Translations under genes and position numbers: made by a program
Shown here: positions 54,189 through 61,891 of the stretch, piece by piece
Numbering within the stretch: position 1 is the first letter of the stretch
Layout: every line of letters starts with the position of its first letter
Notes under the pieces: model-generated
What the model saw: the letters and a program-made list of their open reading frames with translations, nothing else
Databases searched by the model: none
Told to the model about the DNA's origin: nothing
Assembly (NCBI RefSeq): GCF_029212375.1
Contig: NZ_JARGNU010000019.1
Location: forward strand, 1-61,891
Reading direction: 5' to 3'
Origin: Zhongshania sp.
GTDB lineage: Bacteria; Pseudomonadota; Gammaproteobacteria; Pseudomonadales; Spongiibacteraceae
DNA length: 61,891 nt

Positions 54189-54716
54189 TTACGCAGCTTC
54201 TTTCTGCTCGCGAACTGCAGCTAGAGTACGAACCAATTTTCCGGGTACTTCGTTCAGTGTACGTACAAGTTTCGTTGCCGGTGCTTGCATAACGCTCATC
54301 AACATAGACAGCGCTTGGTCGCGGGTAGGCAATTTCGCCAGTACATCTAACTGATCTGGGCCCATCAATTGGCCACTGACTGCCAGTGCTTTTACTTCAA
54401 ATTTAGCATTTGCTTTCGCAAAATCTTTGAAGATACGCGCCGCCGCACCGGGATCTTCCATCGAGAAAGCTAACAGAGATGGGCCTTTAAAGGCCGTCTC
54501 TGCGCACTCGAAGTCAGTTCCCTTCAGCGCGCGGATCGCAAGGGTGTTACGCACTACACGTACACTTACTTTTGATTCACGCGCCAATTTGCGGAGCTCA
54601 GTCATTTGGCCTACTGAACACCCACGGGCGTCAGCAATAACTAATGACAATGCACTCGCAGCAGTCTCGTTAACATCAGCTACTATCGCTTTCTTGTCGT
54701 CGAGTCTTAATGCCAC
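54189..54716 (-). CDS. rplJ: 50S ribosomal protein L10
   Basis: This 175-residue stalk base protein binds L7/L12 dimers and represses its own operon. It begins [19 protein letters not shown] and contains [19 protein letters not shown] and [16 protein letters not shown]. The start is GTG 54716, with AGGAG 8 nt upstream. A 286-nt leader precedes it. Confidence 0.98.
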   Translation of the reverse strand: MALRLDDKKAIVADVNETAASALSLVIADARGCSVGQMTELRKLARESKVSVRVVRNTLAIRALKGTDFECAETAFKGPSLLAFSMEDPGAAARIFKDFAKANAKFEVKALAVSGQLMGPDQLDVLAKLPTRDQALSMLMSVMQAPATKLVRTLNEVPGKLVRTLAAVREQKEAA

Positions 54717-55002
54717 TTGGATAACTCCTGGATTTGTCAGTTATTTACCGTAGACTCAAAACACAAGGTTTTAAGTCATTTGCTGGAGAACAAATCCACT
54801 CCACCATCTGCGTAGGCCAATGCCGGTAAACGTTGACGAATCAACACATCGATTAAGGGGAAAGTCTAAACAACCCAAACCCCGCCTACGGTCTTTGATG
54901 GTCTCTGTCTTTTGACACAGTAGGTCAGCTGTCAAAGACCACAAAGCCTATAAAACGGCCTCCGAAAAGACCGCCTCATTCAAGACGACTAGCGCCTTAA
55001 AA
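54717..55002 (-). promoter_or_regulatory. probable L10 (rplJ) leader region
   Basis: This gap of 286 nt between rplA and rplJ is rich in paired segments. One is a hairpin with TTTGACA/TGTCAAA arms at 54911-54917 and 54930-54936, extended by GTC/GAC outside; it is followed by a second copy of the GACC..AAAGACC segment. Position and size match the L10(L12)4-binding leader of enterics (Rfam L10_leader). A short G-U-containing stem ahead of TTTTA near 54953-54978 could end rplKA. No rplJ promoter was convincing. Confidence 0.55.
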
Positions 55003-55701
55003 TTATTTTGCCGACAAGCTCGCCATATCAATTACGATACCGGGGCCCATCGTAGAAGAAAGGGTGACCTTCTTCATGTAAACACCTTTAGCAGAAGACG
55101 GCTTTGCTTTACGCAAGTCGCTCAGCAATGCTTCAAGGTTATCTTTGAGCACATTGGCTTCAAAGCTGATACTACCAATTGCACCGTGGATGATGCCGTT
55201 TTTATCTGTACGGTAGCGAACCTGACCCGCTTTGGCATTTTTTACTGCGGTTTCAACATCAGCAGTAACGGTACCAGTTTTCGGGTTAGGCATCAGGCCA
55301 CGTGGACCAAGCACCTGGCCCAATTGACCGACAACGCGCATTGCATCAGGAGATGCAACAACTACGTCAAAGTCCATCATGCCGCCTTTAACTTGGGCTG
55401 CTAGGTCGTCCATACCAACAAAGTCGGCACCGGCTGCTTTCGCTTTCTCGGCATTTTCACCTTGAGTAAAAACCGCTACGCGAACAGTTTTACCTGTACC
55501 GTGGGGCAGAGTCGTTGCACCGCGAACCGCTTGATCAGATTTGCGCGCATCAACACCAAGATTGATTGCAACATCAATTGCTTCGGGAAATTTAATTACA
55601 GACACGTCTTTAAGAAGCGCAACTGCATCTTCAAAGCTGTACTGCTTGCCAGCGACAACTTTTTCATTAATCGCTTTTTGACGTTTTGTGAGCTTAGCCA
55701 T
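55003..55701 (-). CDS. rplA: 50S ribosomal protein L1
   Basis: This 232-residue stalk protein is, in E. coli, also the repressor of the L11 operon. It begins [20 protein letters not shown] and contains [20 protein letters not shown] and [16 protein letters not shown], the L1 signature. It lies 2 nt after rplK, coupled. Confidence 0.99.
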   Translation of the reverse strand: MAKLTKRQKAINEKVVAGKQYSFEDAVALLKDVSVIKFPEAIDVAINLGVDARKSDQAVRGATTLPHGTGKTVRVAVFTQGENAEKAKAAGADFVGMDDLAAQVKGGMMDFDVVVASPDAMRVVGQLGQVLGPRGLMPNPKTGTVTADVETAVKNAKAGQVRYRTDKNGIIHGAIGSISFEANVLKDNLEALLSDLRKAKPSSAKGVYMKKVTLSSTMGPGIVIDMASLSAK

Positions 55702-55703
55702 GA

Positions 55704-56135
55704 TTACAGACCCTCAACTTCAATACCGGCGGCACGGGCACTGCCCGCAATAGTGCGCACTGCTGCATCCATATCAGAAGCAGTTAAATCAGCCATCTTA
55801 ATAGTGGCGATTTCTTCCAGCTGGGCGCGAGTCACTTTACCGACTTTCTTAGAGTTGGGAGTACCAGAACCACTAGTAACACCGGCCGCTTTCTTCAACA
55901 AGTACGAAGCTGGAGGAGTCTTAGTGACAAAGGTAAAGCTGCGATCTGAATAAACAGTGATCACAACTGGGATTGGCATGCCTGCTTCAAGGCTCTGTGT
56001 TTGAGCGTTAAAAGCTTTACAAAATTCCATGATGTTAACGCCGTGCTGACCCAGTGCAGGACCAACTGGCGGACTTGGGTTGGCCTTACCGGCAGCAACC
56101 TGAAGCTTAATATAAGCTTGTACTTTCTTAGCCAT
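55704..56135 (-). CDS. rplK: 50S ribosomal protein L11
   Basis: This 143-residue protein of the GTPase-associated centre is needed for RelA activation. It begins [20 protein letters not shown] with [19 protein letters not shown], the thiostrepton-site region. It ends with the [20 protein letters not shown] signature. AGGAGG lies just before the ATG. A 139-nt gap separates it from nusG. Confidence 0.99.
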   Translation of the reverse strand: MAKKVQAYIKLQVAAGKANPSPPVGPALGQHGVNIMEFCKAFNAQTQSLEAGMPIPVVITVYSDRSFTFVTKTPPASYLLKKAAGVTSGSGTPNSKKVGKVTRAQLEEIATIKMADLTASDMDAAVRTIAGSARAAGIEVEGL

Positions 56136-56274
56136 AACTTCCTCCTAGTGGGTACAAACGCCACACGATCTTGCAATCGCTTACTGGCTCCCCGGTTTAA
56201 ACTGCTCGCCCGCCAAACAATTAATCTGACAGACGGGCAACATTTCTTCAGTCCCACACGCGTGAAACCGAATA

Positions 56275-56805
56275 TTAAGCTTTCTCTACCTGACCAAAAT
56301 CCAATTCAACCGGCGTAGACCGGCCGAAGATCAGGACCGCAACGTGCAGGCGGTTTTTCTCGTAATTTACTTCTTCGACAACACCGTTAAAGTCATTAAA
56401 CGGCCCATCGATAACCCGTACCATTTCACCCGGTTCGAACAAGGTTTTAGGCTTGGGCTTATCACCACTTTCAACGCGCTGCAAAATAGCCTGCGCTTCT
56501 TTCTCGGTAATTGGCGCAGGCTTATCTGCCTTGCCACCAATAAAACCCATAACACGGGGTGTTTCTTTAACCAAATGCCAAGTATCGTCACCGAGTTCCA
56601 TTTGAATCAGCACGTAACCTGGGAAAAACTTGCGCTCACTTTTGCGCTTTTGACCACCGCGCATTTCAATCACTTCTTCGGTGGGCACTAACACATCGCC
56701 GAAACGATCCGCAAAACCAGAGAGCTCAATACGCTCTTTTAGTGCCAGAGCGACTTTCTTTTCATAACCCGAATAGGCGTGTACAACATACCAGCGCTTT
56801 GTCAT
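56275..56805 (-). CDS. nusG: transcription termination/antitermination protein NusG
   Basis: This 176-residue elongation factor bridges RNA polymerase with S10 or Rho. The N-terminal NGN domain has [20 protein letters not shown] and [12 protein letters not shown]. The C-terminal KOW domain has [20 protein letters not shown] and [13 protein letters not shown]. It lies 9 nt after secE, the classical secE-nusG operon. Confidence 0.99.
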   Translation of the reverse strand: MTKRWYVVHAYSGYEKKVALALKERIELSGFADRFGDVLVPTEEVIEMRGGQKRKSERKFFPGYVLIQMELGDDTWHLVKETPRVMGFIGGKADKPAPITEKEAQAILQRVESGDKPKPKTLFEPGEMVRVIDGPFNDFNGVVEEVNYEKNRLHVAVLIFGRSTPVELDFGQVEKA

Positions 56806-56814
56806 GCCCTACCT

Positions 56815-57180
56815 CTAGCCGATAACCATGGATGCCAACCAACCCAACAGAGTGTCTAAGCCCCACAGAATCAATGCCGCAACAACTACAAACGCCACCA
56901 CAATCAGCGTTGTTTGGGTACTCTCCTGACGCGATGGCCAGACAACCTTACGAATTTCTGTACGTGCGCCTTTGAGCAGCTCAAAAAATGCAGCGCCCTT
57001 GACCGTACTGTATGCGATATACCCTGCAATCAGCGCCAACACCAACAAGGCGATGACGCGATAGAGCAGAGACTCACCAGAGAAATATATATTGCCGCCA
57101 ACGCCGCCAGCCACTATTAGGGTTACTAGCACCCATTTCAGACCGTCGAGGCGACCAGCGTCTTCCGCCTTAGCACTCAT
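56815..57180 (-). CDS. secE: preprotein translocase subunit SecE
   Basis: This is the clamp subunit of SecYEG, 121 residues. It has the three-membrane-segment form of gammaproteobacteria: about residues 15-32, 40-58 and 92-116. The conserved amphipathic helix and hinge are in GARTEIRKVVWPSRQESTQT. I chose ATG 57180; longer readings to 57312 run back into tRNA-Trp. Followed by nusG. Confidence 0.98.
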   Translation of the reverse strand: MSAKAEDAGRLDGLKWVLVTLIVAGGVGGNIYFSGESLLYRVIALLVLALIAGYIAYSTVKGAAFFELLKGARTEIRKVVWPSRQESTQTTLIVVAFVVVAALILWGLDTLLGWLASMVIG

Positions 57181-57251
57181 TGTTAAAAAATTTCCCTTTT
57201 CCGCTAAGCGCAAAACACCACTACGCATTCGCGAAGCGGTGTTAACGTAAA

Positions 57252-57327
57252 TGGCAGGCCAGGAGGGACTCGAACCCCCAACAGCCGGTTTTGGAGACCG
57301 GTGCTCTACCAATTGAACTACTGGCCT
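57252..57327 (-). tRNA. trpT: tRNA-Trp (anticodon CCA)
   Basis: This 76-nt tRNA has acceptor arms AGGCCAG/CTGGCCT, discriminator G, an encoded CCA 3' end and anticodon CCA in CGGTCTCCAAAACCGG. The T loop is GGTTCGAGTCC. It lies between tufB and secE, the Pseudomonas arrangement, so it is probably excised from the tufB-secE transcript. Confidence 0.97.
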
Positions 57328-57376
57328 ACAAGTGCCGGGCTAAATCACCCGGACTTTTAACCCAATCTTACCGGGC

Positions 57377-58600
57377 TTATTCTACGATTTTAGCAACAAC
57401 GCCGGCGCCAACAGTACGGCCACCTTCACGAATTGCAAAACGCAGACCTTCTTCCATCGCGATGGGCGCAATCAAAGTTACGTCCATTTTCACGTTGTCG
57501 CCAGGCATAACCATTTCAGTACCTTCCGGCAGCTCACAAGCACCAGTTACATCCGTGGTACGGAAGTAGAACTGTGGACGGTAGCCTTTAAAGAATGGCG
57601 TGTGACGACCACCCTCTTCTTTGGACAGTACGTATACTTCACCTTCGAAACGCGTGTGAGGCGTGATTGAACCGGGCTTAGCCAGTACCTGACCACGCTC
57701 TACGTCGTCGCGCTTAGTACCACGCAGCAACACACCAACGTTCTCACCAGCGCGACCCTCGTCAAGCAGCTTGCGGAACATTTCAACACCAGTACATACT
57801 GTTTTGGTGGTGTCGTGAATACCGATGATAGCGATCTCATCGCCAGTGCGCAGAATACCACGCTCGATACGACCAGTTACTACCGTGCCGCGACCAGAGA
57901 TTGAGAACACGTCTTCAATTGGCATCAGGAACGGCAGATCAACTGCACGCTCAGGCTGTGGAATGTAAGTATCCAACGCTTCAATCAATTTCTTAACCGC
58001 GGTGGTACCCAATTCGTTGTCGTCTTCGCCGTTCAATGCCATTAAGGCAGAACCAGCAATGATTGGCGTGTCATCGCCTGGGAAGTCGTACAAATCGAGC
58101 AGCTCGCGCAGCTCCATTTCAACCAATTCCAGCATCTCGTTGTATTCTTCGCTGCCTACGCCGCCGCAATCTTCTGCAAGAAGGTCTGCTTTGTTCAGGA
58201 ACACAACAATGTAAGGTACGCCAACCTGACGTGACAGCAGGATGTGCTCGCGCGTCTGCGGCATTGGGCCGTCAGTTGCGCCACATACCAGTATCGCGCC
58301 ATCCATCTGCGCAGCACCAGTGATCATGTTTTTTACATAATCGGCGTGACCTGGGCAGTCAACGTGCGCGTAGTGACGAACTGACGAGTCGTATTCGACG
58401 TGAGAGGTCGCAATGGTGATACCACGTGCACGCTCTTCAGGTGCATTATCGATACCATCAAACGCCACTGCTTTACCGCCATACACTTCCGCACATACAC
58501 GGGTTAGTGCTGCAGTCAGCGTGGTTTTACCATGGTCAACGTGACCGATGGTGCCCACGTTCAAGTGGGGCTTATTACGCTCAAACTTTTCCTTTGCCAT
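57377..58600 (-). CDS. tufB: elongation factor Tu (copy B, tRNA-linked)
   Basis: The protein is identical to the tufA product (407 residues, same GTPase motifs and the same insertion after NKADLL). It starts with ATG rather than the GTG of tufA. By eye, 1151 bp (57408-58558) match tufA without a difference. Differences are one near the 3' end (57407) and five within the first 42 nt of the gene, counting the start codon. It is downstream of four tRNA genes and upstream of tRNA-Trp and secE, as in the E. coli thrU-tufB unit. Confidence 0.99.
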   Translation of the reverse strand: MAKEKFERNKPHLNVGTIGHVDHGKTTLTAALTRVCAEVYGGKAVAFDGIDNAPEERARGITIATSHVEYDSSVRHYAHVDCPGHADYVKNMITGAAQMDGAILVCGATDGPMPQTREHILLSRQVGVPYIVVFLNKADLLAEDCGGVGSEEYNEMLELVEMELRELLDLYDFPGDDTPIIAGSALMALNGEDDNELGTTAVKKLIEALDTYIPQPERAVDLPFLMPIEDVFSISGRGTVVTGRIERGILRTGDEIAIIGIHDTTKTVCTGVEMFRKLLDEGRAGENVGVLLRGTKRDDVERGQVLAKPGSITPHTRFEGEVYVLSKEEGGRHTPFFKGYRPQFYFRTTDVTGACELPEGTEMVMPGDNVKMDVTLIAPIAMEEGLRFAIREGGRTVGAGVVAKIVE

Positions 58601-58639
58601 TGCGACAGTCTCCTAGCGGACCTTTCGTCTAGTCACTAC

Positions 58640-58670
58640 AAAAAGACAAAAGCCGACCAATCAGCTTTTG
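58640..58670 (-). terminator. possible attenuator or processing hairpin between tRNA-Thr(GGT) and tufB
   Basis: On the minus strand a 7-bp stem (CAAAAGC/GCTTTTG, 58664-58670 with 58647-58653) and 10-nt loop are followed by TCTTTTT. It sits 12 nt behind the tRNA 3' end. It may reduce read-through into tufB or protect the processed tRNA end. The low GC content of the stem makes it a weak terminator. Confidence 0.4.
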
Positions 58671-58682
58671 CCGCCAAATTAA

Positions 58683-58758
<76 letters not shown>

Positions 58759-58789
58759 ACCGCAATTCACACCTTAAACCTGCCCATAC

Positions 58790-58863
<74 letters not shown>

Positions 58864-58898
58864 TTAAACAGCAGTTTTCTGGCAAGCTTAGCAATTAA

Positions 58899-58982
58899 TG
58901 GTGGAGGGGGGTGGATTCGAACCACCGAAGCTCGCGCGTCAGATTTACAGTCTGATCCCTTTAGCCACTCGGGAACCCCTCC
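58899..58982 (-). tRNA. tyrU: tRNA-Tyr (anticodon GTA)
   Basis: This 84-nt class II tRNA has a long variable arm. The acceptor is GGAGGGG/CCCCTCC, the discriminator A, the CCA is encoded, and the anticodon GTA is in CAGACTGTAAATCTG. The D arm contains CCCGAGTGGCTAAAGGG. It is second in the unit. Confidence 0.97.
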
Positions 58983-59074
58983 CCAAGAAAATGGAATAAT
59001 TTGTTTTAGCTCAAATACCTATCGCCCAAATCTCTGGCCGAATGATCAATATTTACTCCGCAACAAAAAATATG

Positions 59075-59150
59075 TGGAGCTGGCGAGAGGAGTCGAACCC
59101 CCGACCGGCTGATTACAAGTCAGCTGCTCTACCAACTGAGCTACGCCAGC
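59075..59150 (-). tRNA. thrU: tRNA-Thr (anticodon TGT)
   Basis: This 76-nt tRNA has acceptor GCTGGCG/CGCCAGC, discriminator T, an encoded CCA and anticodon TGT in GCTGACTTGTAATCAGC. It is first of the four tRNA genes, about 25 nt after the predicted start of transcription. Confidence 0.97.
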
Positions 59151-59182
59151 AAGCTACCACGTCGCTTCCAAACGAGGCCGGC

Positions 59183-59211
59183 ATTCTAGTCTAACTGTTT
59201 GTAAGACGCAA
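59183..59211 (-). promoter_or_regulatory. predicted stable-RNA promoter of the tRNA-tufB operon
   Basis: On the minus strand TTGCGT (59206-59211), a 17-bp spacer and TAGAAT (59183-59188) are followed by the GC-only discriminator GCCGGCC (59176-59182), the hallmark of stringently controlled tRNA/rRNA promoters. The first three bases of the -10 are the TAG stop codon of the SPOR gene. Confidence 0.72.
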
Positions 59212-59872
59212 TCAGATTACAGCTTTTTTTCCTAAGCTTTTTATTATTGTCCGCCATGGCAGCCATCGAAGCCTCGGCTTGGCCGTAATCGACGTCACTT
59301 CTGCCGCCCGCCAAAACCAGCCAATACCGCGTCGCATTCTTGGCAATACGCCGAATTTCAGCCGTATAATGCTTCTTTAACAAACCCTTAGCATGAGTAG
59401 CGGCACGCTCTGCATCGGTAAAAACCCCCAATGAAACCGCATCTTTTAGCTCACCTTTACGAATCACAAAATTATCAATTTGCTTAGCCTCCAACTCAGC
59501 ACTGACTTTGCTCGCAGCGTTAAACGACGGATACGGCCCAAGATACACCCAGTAATCGGCACCGCGCTCGTACTCTTCACTATACGCCAGCAACCCTGGA
59601 TTTTTTTTCTGCTCGTCCTTTATAGACGATACCTGAAGAAATGGACCCAAAATCAAGCACTGACCCGACTTTAGGGCTACTTCCGGCGCCGCTACCGAAG
59701 CCCCCTCGTCACTATTTGCAACCGGCCCATTGCGCTCTGACAACAACTGAATATTACCAGACAGCCCACCTGCATCAGCACGATCAACAAGCGCGTCAAA
59801 ACCCTGTTCAGATTTACCCGCGAGATAAACAACCCCATTAAGGAGTATTAGTAATAGCAAAAACCAACGCAC
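59186..59872 (-). CDS. SPOR-domain inner-membrane protein
   Basis: This protein of about 228 residues has an N-terminal membrane anchor (WFLLLLILLNGVVYLAG, residues 2-18) and a periplasmic part. The centre (about 72-150) resembles a SPOR domain, with CLILGPFLQVSSIKDEQ and DYWVYLGPYPSFNAASKVSA; a second related segment follows (AVSLGVFTDAERAATHAKGL). SPOR domains bind denuded glycan strands at division septa, so a septal or cell-wall role is likely. I chose GTG 59872 (GGGAG 6 nt upstream); a TTG one codon earlier is possible. It is downstream of coaX, as in pseudomonads. Confidence 0.8.
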   Translation of the reverse strand: MRWFLLLLILLNGVVYLAGKSEQGFDALVDRADAGGLSGNIQLLSERNGPVANSDEGASVAAPEVALKSGQCLILGPFLQVSSIKDEQKKNPGLLAYSEEYERGADYWVYLGPYPSFNAASKVSAELEAKQIDNFVIRKGELKDAVSLGVFTDAERAATHAKGLLKKHYTAEIRRIAKNATRYWLVLAGGRSDVDYGQAEASMAAMADNNKKLRKKSCNLIASYKQLD

Positions 59873-59885
59873 CAATATCTCCCTC

Positions 59886-60632
59886 TTAGGGTGCCGCCAT
59901 TACGGCCGCGAGCCCATCTAACACCAATTCTTCACGATATCGCCAACGCGACGCCTGGGCGCCAGCTAACCCAAGCAGGGTCGGCGCGTCGCCACCGGTG
60001 ATATAAACCTCAGCGAGATCACCGATCGCCTCCTCGGCCTGCTGTAGCGCAGCCATAATTGCCCCGAGCTGAGCCAACCATTTACCGTGATGCACACAGC
60101 CTTCAGTATCCACCCCTGGGGCCAAGCTAAATTGCTCCTCGCCTCCAAATCGCACTCTACCTGTGTGCTCAGCCAGCGCCTTAGCGGATAATCCGGCTCC
60201 CGCAATAATATAACCACCTAGATGCACGCCCGTACCACCAACAATATCAATCGTAAGTGCGGTACCAGCATCAATGACCACACAAGGCCGACCGCAATCT
60301 ACAAACGCCGCCACCATGACCAGCCAGCGATCAACACCCATTTTTGTTATATCAGCATAACTATTACTAAGCCCTGCACACTCGCGCTGACTACGAGCAA
60401 AACTAAACGGCACACCCGCCAACGTTAATGCATCAACTAGTTCTTGGTTTCGCGTTTCCGACCGTACCGAGGCGATGTGAACCACAGCAGGTCCCGCACG
60501 CAGTAAATCAGCTATCGCCATCGGTGACTCTGTAAGTCGACCACCATCAAGCCGCTGAGCACCGCTCATAAGGCGCCACTTTAACGAAGAGTTACCGACA
60601 TCCAGCTCAAGGCGTAAAGTGCTCATCCTCAT
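59886..60632 (-). CDS. coaX: type III pantothenate kinase
   Basis: The enzyme phosphorylates pantothenate in the first step of coenzyme A synthesis. It belongs to the ASKHA superfamily. Seen: N-terminal LELDVGNSSLKW (phosphate-1 motif), MGVDRWLVMVAAF, DAGTALTIDIVGG (phosphate-2) and GGYIIAGAGLSAKAL, then ITGGDAPTL near the end. Its 248 residues are normal for type III. It overlaps birA by 4 nt (ATGA at 60632); ATG 60626 is the alternative start. There is no CoaA here. Confidence 0.95.
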   Translation of the reverse strand: MRMSTLRLELDVGNSSLKWRLMSGAQRLDGGRLTESPMAIADLLRAGPAVVHIASVRSETRNQELVDALTLAGVPFSFARSQRECAGLSNSYADITKMGVDRWLVMVAAFVDCGRPCVVIDAGTALTIDIVGGTGVHLGGYIIAGAGLSAKALAEHTGRVRFGGEEQFSLAPGVDTEGCVHHGKWLAQLGAIMAALQQAEEAIGDLAEVYITGGDAPTLLGLAGAQASRWRYREELVLDGLAAVMAAP

Positions 60633-61597
60633 GCACCCCGCAAACTGACTTCACCGCCGCGGAAGATTCTTTCGCCCTCTGGGGTATCCAGCACTAAACC
60701 ACCACCGCTATCGACACCGCGCGCTTGGCCCTCGATATATTTATCACCCAGCTGCACCCGTACCGATTTGCCAGCAAAAACATCATAGCGGCACCACTCT
60801 CGGCGCAAAAACTCAAAGCCATCGCGAGTAAACTCAGCCTGCACAGCGTAAAGCTCGGTAATCAACGTCGCGGCCAACACGTTGCGATCAACGCTGCCCG
60901 CTATTGTACGCAAATCGGTCCACGGCTGAGTAATCGCACTGGTATTGCAAGACGTCAAATCTACGTTTAAACCGACCCCAACGATAACCTGACACAAACC
61001 CGCGGGGTCACCCTGCATTTCGAGCAAAATGCCCGCCAGCTTCTTATTTTCATGCAAAACATCATTTGGCCACTTCAGACCAGCACCAGAAACACCCAAA
61101 GCAATCAATGCACGGACTACCGCCAAGCCTACCGACAGACTTAAACCCTCAAGCGCCGCCGCACCGGACTGAAACTCCCACACCATCGACAGATAGATAT
61201 TGCGACCAAACGGGCTCTGCCAATCGCGACCGCGACGGCCACGACCTGCTATTTGCTGCTCCGCCATGCAGCAATAATTACGCCCACGACCTTTGCGAAT
61301 GGCCTCTGCGGCTGCATCATTCGTCGAGTCTATAAGCGGGAACACATCAAATTCGCCCAAGCTCGATACTGCAGCTTCCGGCAATAAGCCACGAATTTTA
61401 TCAACTGACAACAAATCCAGTCCGCCAGCAATACGATATCCTCGACCTTTTACTGACTCTATAGGCAGCTCAAGCCCTTCAAGCTTGTGTAATTGCTTCC
61501 ATACCGCCGCACGACTAATCCCAAGACGAAGCCCTACCTCCTCGCCGGAGTGGTAATCACCGTCTGCCAAAATAGTTAATAATGCTGAATTATCCAC
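60629..61597 (-). CDS. birA: biotin operon repressor / biotin-[acetyl-CoA-carboxylase] ligase
   Basis: This bifunctional protein attaches biotin to the carboxylase and may repress biotin genes. The N-terminal winged helix is present (GDYHSGEEVGLRLGISRAAV, about residues 12-31). The ligase domain has the biotinyl-5'-AMP loop AGRGRRGRDWQSPFGRN, KWPNDVLHENKKLAGILLEM and a C-terminal SH3-like domain ending GGEVSLRGA. I chose GTG 61597 (322 residues, E. coli 321; GGGA 7 nt upstream). Readings to 61672 add unrelated residues. It heads birA-coaX-SPOR. Confidence 0.94.
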   Translation of the reverse strand: MDNSALLTILADGDYHSGEEVGLRLGISRAAVWKQLHKLEGLELPIESVKGRGYRIAGGLDLLSVDKIRGLLPEAAVSSLGEFDVFPLIDSTNDAAAEAIRKGRGRNYCCMAEQQIAGRGRRGRDWQSPFGRNIYLSMVWEFQSGAAALEGLSLSVGLAVVRALIALGVSGAGLKWPNDVLHENKKLAGILLEMQGDPAGLCQVIVGVGLNVDLTSCNTSAITQPWTDLRTIAGSVDRNVLAATLITELYAVQAEFTRDGFEFLRREWCRYDVFAGKSVRVQLGDKYIEGQARGVDSGGGLVLDTPEGERIFRGGEVSLRGA

Positions 61598-61725
61598 ACA
61601 CAAATCCCGCCATTGAATCGCCTCGGATAATAGCAGACATAGCTGAACTAGCCCACGGTAAGCCGTAAACATGCTTAGTGGCGCGGCGGCGGAGACGTTT
61701 AACGCAGAGTGATCGGGAAGCGCTC

Positions 61726-61748
61726 GACGGGAGACGGTGGACGCTAAG
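61726..61748 (+). repeat. dispersed 23-nt repeat, copy A
   Basis: The unit begins GACGGGAGACGG and ends GACGCTAAG. It agrees with copy B in 20 of 23 positions, and with copy D behind proB in 20 of 23. It lies in the intergenic region upstream of birA. Confidence 0.55.
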
Positions 61749-61764
61749 TGCCTGGGAGGCGCTT

Positions 61765-61787
61765 GACGGTAGACGGGAGACGCTAAG
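61765..61787 (+). repeat. dispersed 23-nt repeat, copy B
   Basis: The same unit in direct orientation, 39 nt after copy A; it differs at three positions (6, 13, 14). It ends in the same GACGCTAAG and is followed 5 nt later by a strong hairpin terminator. Confidence 0.55.
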
Positions 61788-61791
61788 ACTT

Positions 61792-61827
61792 AAAAGCCCC
61801 AGCAGGGACTCCTGCAGGGGCTTTTTT
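61792..61827. terminator. strong Rho-independent terminator at the right end
   Basis: A 9-bp outer stem (61792-61800 with 61817-61825), one A-A mismatch, a 5-bp inner stem and a GACT tetraloop. T6 follows on the plus strand and T4 on the minus strand. There is no rightward gene between birA and this site, so it most likely ends a leftward unit entering from beyond the window. Confidence 0.78.
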
Positions 61828-61868
61828 GTGAGATCGGCAGATGACTGCTGCTAGGTTTTGGTTTTATC

Positions 61869-61891
61869 TTTTGCGTTCACCGTCTCCCGTC
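61869..61891 (-). repeat. dispersed 23-nt repeat, copy C (inverted, reaches the edge)
   Basis: On the minus strand the unit begins GACGGGAGACGGTG and agrees with copy A in 20 of 23 positions. It is inverted relative to A and B, so A and C could pair as an inverted repeat around the terminator. It may continue outside the window. Confidence 0.5.

Noticed and set aside
57181-57312. N-terminal extension of secE
   Set aside because: The extension is translated from the tRNA-Trp gene; ATG 57180 fits the SecE family.
57335-57352. CCGGG/CCCGG hairpin between tufB and tRNA-Trp
   Set aside because: No U-run follows; it may be an RNA processing element but termination is not supported.

Overview
The window looks like a chromosomal core region of a marine gammaproteobacterium, most likely in the Cellvibrionales (Spongiibacteraceae/Zhongshania-like or relatives). 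Reasons, from recalled family knowledge and not from a search: a 407-residue EF-Tu with an acidic-glycine insertion next to the NKAD motif, as I remember from Saccharophagus-type EF-Tu; Pseudomonas-like linkages (birA-coaX-SPOR protein, uvrA facing an MFS gene followed by ssb, tRNA-Trp between tufB and secE, fabA-fabB); and moderate GC content. The stretch contains no phage, transposase or CRISPR array.

Layout. (1) 1-7200 is an envelope polysaccharide/LPS block. It has the start of rmlB, a family 25 glycosyltransferase, a divergent GT-B glycosyltransferase, and a tight leftward operon lpxL > ELM1-family protein > GT4 > CgeB-like GT > YrbL-family kinase-like protein. (2) 7365-11319 holds dgkA and rpsT rightward, then leftward rplU-rpmA and obgE-proB. 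(3) 11592-18625 holds ispB and pgi, leftward galU-manB (sugar nucleotide supply for the envelope block), and rightward fabA-fabB (unsaturated fatty acids). (4) 18706-26501 holds leftward moeA, moaB and a degenerate RmlD-like protein, ssb, a YajR-type MFS transporter, then rightward uvrA. (5) 26622-59150 is one uninterrupted leftward run of about 32.5 kb. In transcription order it is tRNA-Thr(TGT), Tyr, Gly, Thr(GGT), tufB, tRNA-Trp, secE, nusG, rplKA, rplJL, rpoBC, rpsL-rpsG-fusA-tufA, the complete S10 operon, the complete spc operon and the complete alpha operon. (6) 59186-61600 holds birA-coaX-SPOR gene, leftward, and then a repeat-bearing intergenic end with a strong terminator.

How it works together. 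The right half is the classical transcription-translation supercluster. Its internal controls can be partly read: a promoter with a GC-rich discriminator for the tRNA-tufB unit, an L10 leader, an attenuator between rplL and rpoB, a terminator after rpoC, a near-consensus S10 promoter and an internal alpha-operon promoter. The left half supplies lipid A acylation, core sugar transfer, UDP-glucose, phosphomannose and isoprenoid/fatty-acid precursors.

No stretch longer than 300 bases lacks a gene. The largest gaps are 54717-55002 (L10 leader), 11320-11591 (divergent rplU/ispB promoters), 1079-1362 (nothing clear) and 61598-61891 (repeats and terminator). Four of the five convergent gene junctions carry a near-perfect symmetric hairpin. 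The least explained signal is a 23-nt dispersed repeat: one copy behind proB and three at the right end. I found no clearly novel multi-gene system. The best candidates for new biology are the YrbL-like and ELM1-like proteins inside the lpxL operon and the dispersed repeat family.
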